Positions 63,831-64,000 of a DNA stretch of 64,000 nucleotides are shown here, in pieces. A program made the position numbers and the translations under genes. The DNA is from Candidatus Lumbricidiphila eiseniae (GTDB lineage: Bacteria > Actinomycetota > Actinomycetes > Actinomycetales > Microbacteriaceae), in NCBI GenBank assembly GCA_002529645.1, contig NAEP01000028.1, positions 62,001 to 126,000 on the forward strand. The letters run 5' to 3'. The first letter of the stretch is position 1. Each line of letters begins with the position of its first letter. Under the pieces are notes generated by a model, which saw only the letters and a list, made by a program, of their open reading frames with translations, made no database searches and was not told where the DNA came from.

Positions 63831-64000
63831 CGCGTTGGGCTCGGGCTCGGGCTCGGATTTGGGGTCGGGCTCGGATTTGGGCTCGAGCTCGGATTTGGGG
63901 TCGGACTCGGATTTGGGGTCGGGCTCGGATTCGGCCGAGTCGAGTGTCGACTGGCCTGTTCTGCGCGAGCACGCCCGGGCCGCAATGTCGAAGGCATACG
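63817..64000 (+). CDS. cdd: Cytidine deaminase, N-terminal part, with a repeat extension
   Basis: ATG 63817 opens a frame that runs out of the window. After MSRADALGSGSGSDL come about 35 residues of Gly/Ser/Asp/Leu repeats, then ESSVDWPVLREHARAAMSKAY, which matches the normal cytidine deaminase start (WxxLRxxAREAMxxAY). Placement after a BMP-type nucleoside transporter fits, since this gene order is common in actinobacteria. The zinc site lies beyond the window. The repeat extension is unusual for Cdd. Confidence 0.75.
   Translation, partial: MSRADALGSGSGSDLGSGSDLGSSSDLGSDSDLGSGSDSAESSVDWPVLREHARAAMSKAY
63838..63936 (+). repeat. Low-complexity 18-24-bp repeats in the cdd N-terminus
   Basis: Units built from GGCTCG and GATTTGGGGTCG alternate five or six times, coding for GS, SDLG and GSDLGS. 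The sequence stays in frame for the deaminase. Copy number should change protein length only in multiples of whole residues. Confidence 0.9.

Noticed and set aside
63743..63997. Pro/Asn/Ser-rich protein on the minus strand
   Set aside because: It is the opposite reading of the cdd repeat; the plus-strand frame leads into a recognisable cytidine deaminase, the minus-strand frame into nothing.

Overview
The window looks like chromosome of a moderately high-GC actinobacterium, most likely a member of the Microbacteriaceae. The evidence is ATG/GTG starts with strong GGAGG-type ribosome sites, a RamB-type regulator beside a GTP-type PEP carboxykinase, an FMN-riboswitch riboflavin operon, a sdhCDAB operon next to manC, a BMP nucleoside transporter followed by cytidine deaminase, and SipW-type secreted proteins. 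Species cannot be fixed from sequence reading alone.

Layout. 1-6.35 kb: L-rhamnose-type catabolism (DeoR regulator facing a fused rhamnulose-1-P aldolase/dehydrogenase, rhamnulokinase, a second class II aldolase and an SDR). 6.35-11.4 kb: decay zone with a truncated sugar-ABC ATPase, a broken PadR regulator next to its intact HAAS-type partner, an IS30-like transposase relic, an intact kinase-phosphatase fusion and a wrecked ABC-2 exporter. 11.4-21.9 kb: a hexose/ketose module (phosphomannose isomerase-like protein, FrcA/C/B-like ABC importer, two FGGY kinases around a PfkB kinase, LacD-like aldolase, LacI regulator). 22.2-29.8 kb: class V aminotransferase, a CUT1-type sugar importer without its own ATPase, and a convergent dehydrogenase pair with a LacI regulator. 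29.8-34.2 kb: tRNA-Lys, two coupled tiny exported or membrane proteins, a conserved unknown gene plus pabC, a MITE-like inverted repeat, and AT-rich broken membrane-protein genes. 34.2-48.5 kb: housekeeping (pstSCAB with a PHO box, ramB, pckG, riboflavin operon, trpS, exonuclease III). 48.7-53.2 kb: a SipW signal-peptidase cluster with a decayed tandem copy. 53.4-64 kb: succinate dehydrogenase, manC, and a nucleoside uptake operon running into cdd.

The most unusual signal is not a gene. At least eight places carry a locus-specific ~23-31 bp direct repeat whose two copies are 60 or 61 bp apart and flank an unrelated ~30-38 bp segment. In four of them the repeat is 27-28 bp and the gap is exactly 33 bp (7533, 7988, 30112, 30941). 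This is the geometry of one type I-E CRISPR repeat-spacer unit, but the repeat differs from place to place, no cas genes are present, and several pairs overlap or abut gene ends. I propose, as inference only, that they are scars of off-target Cas1-Cas2-like integration (duplication of ~28 bp of target plus a 33-bp insert), or of an unknown element with the same geometry. Other loci (periods 57, 66 and 73 bp) may be related but fit less well.

How the genes work together: the left half is a sugar-scavenging region (import, isomerisation, phosphorylation, aldol cleavage) under DeoR/LacI control with clear gene decay. The right half supplies core metabolism: phosphate uptake, gluconeogenesis, flavins, TCA respiration, GDP-mannose and nucleoside salvage.
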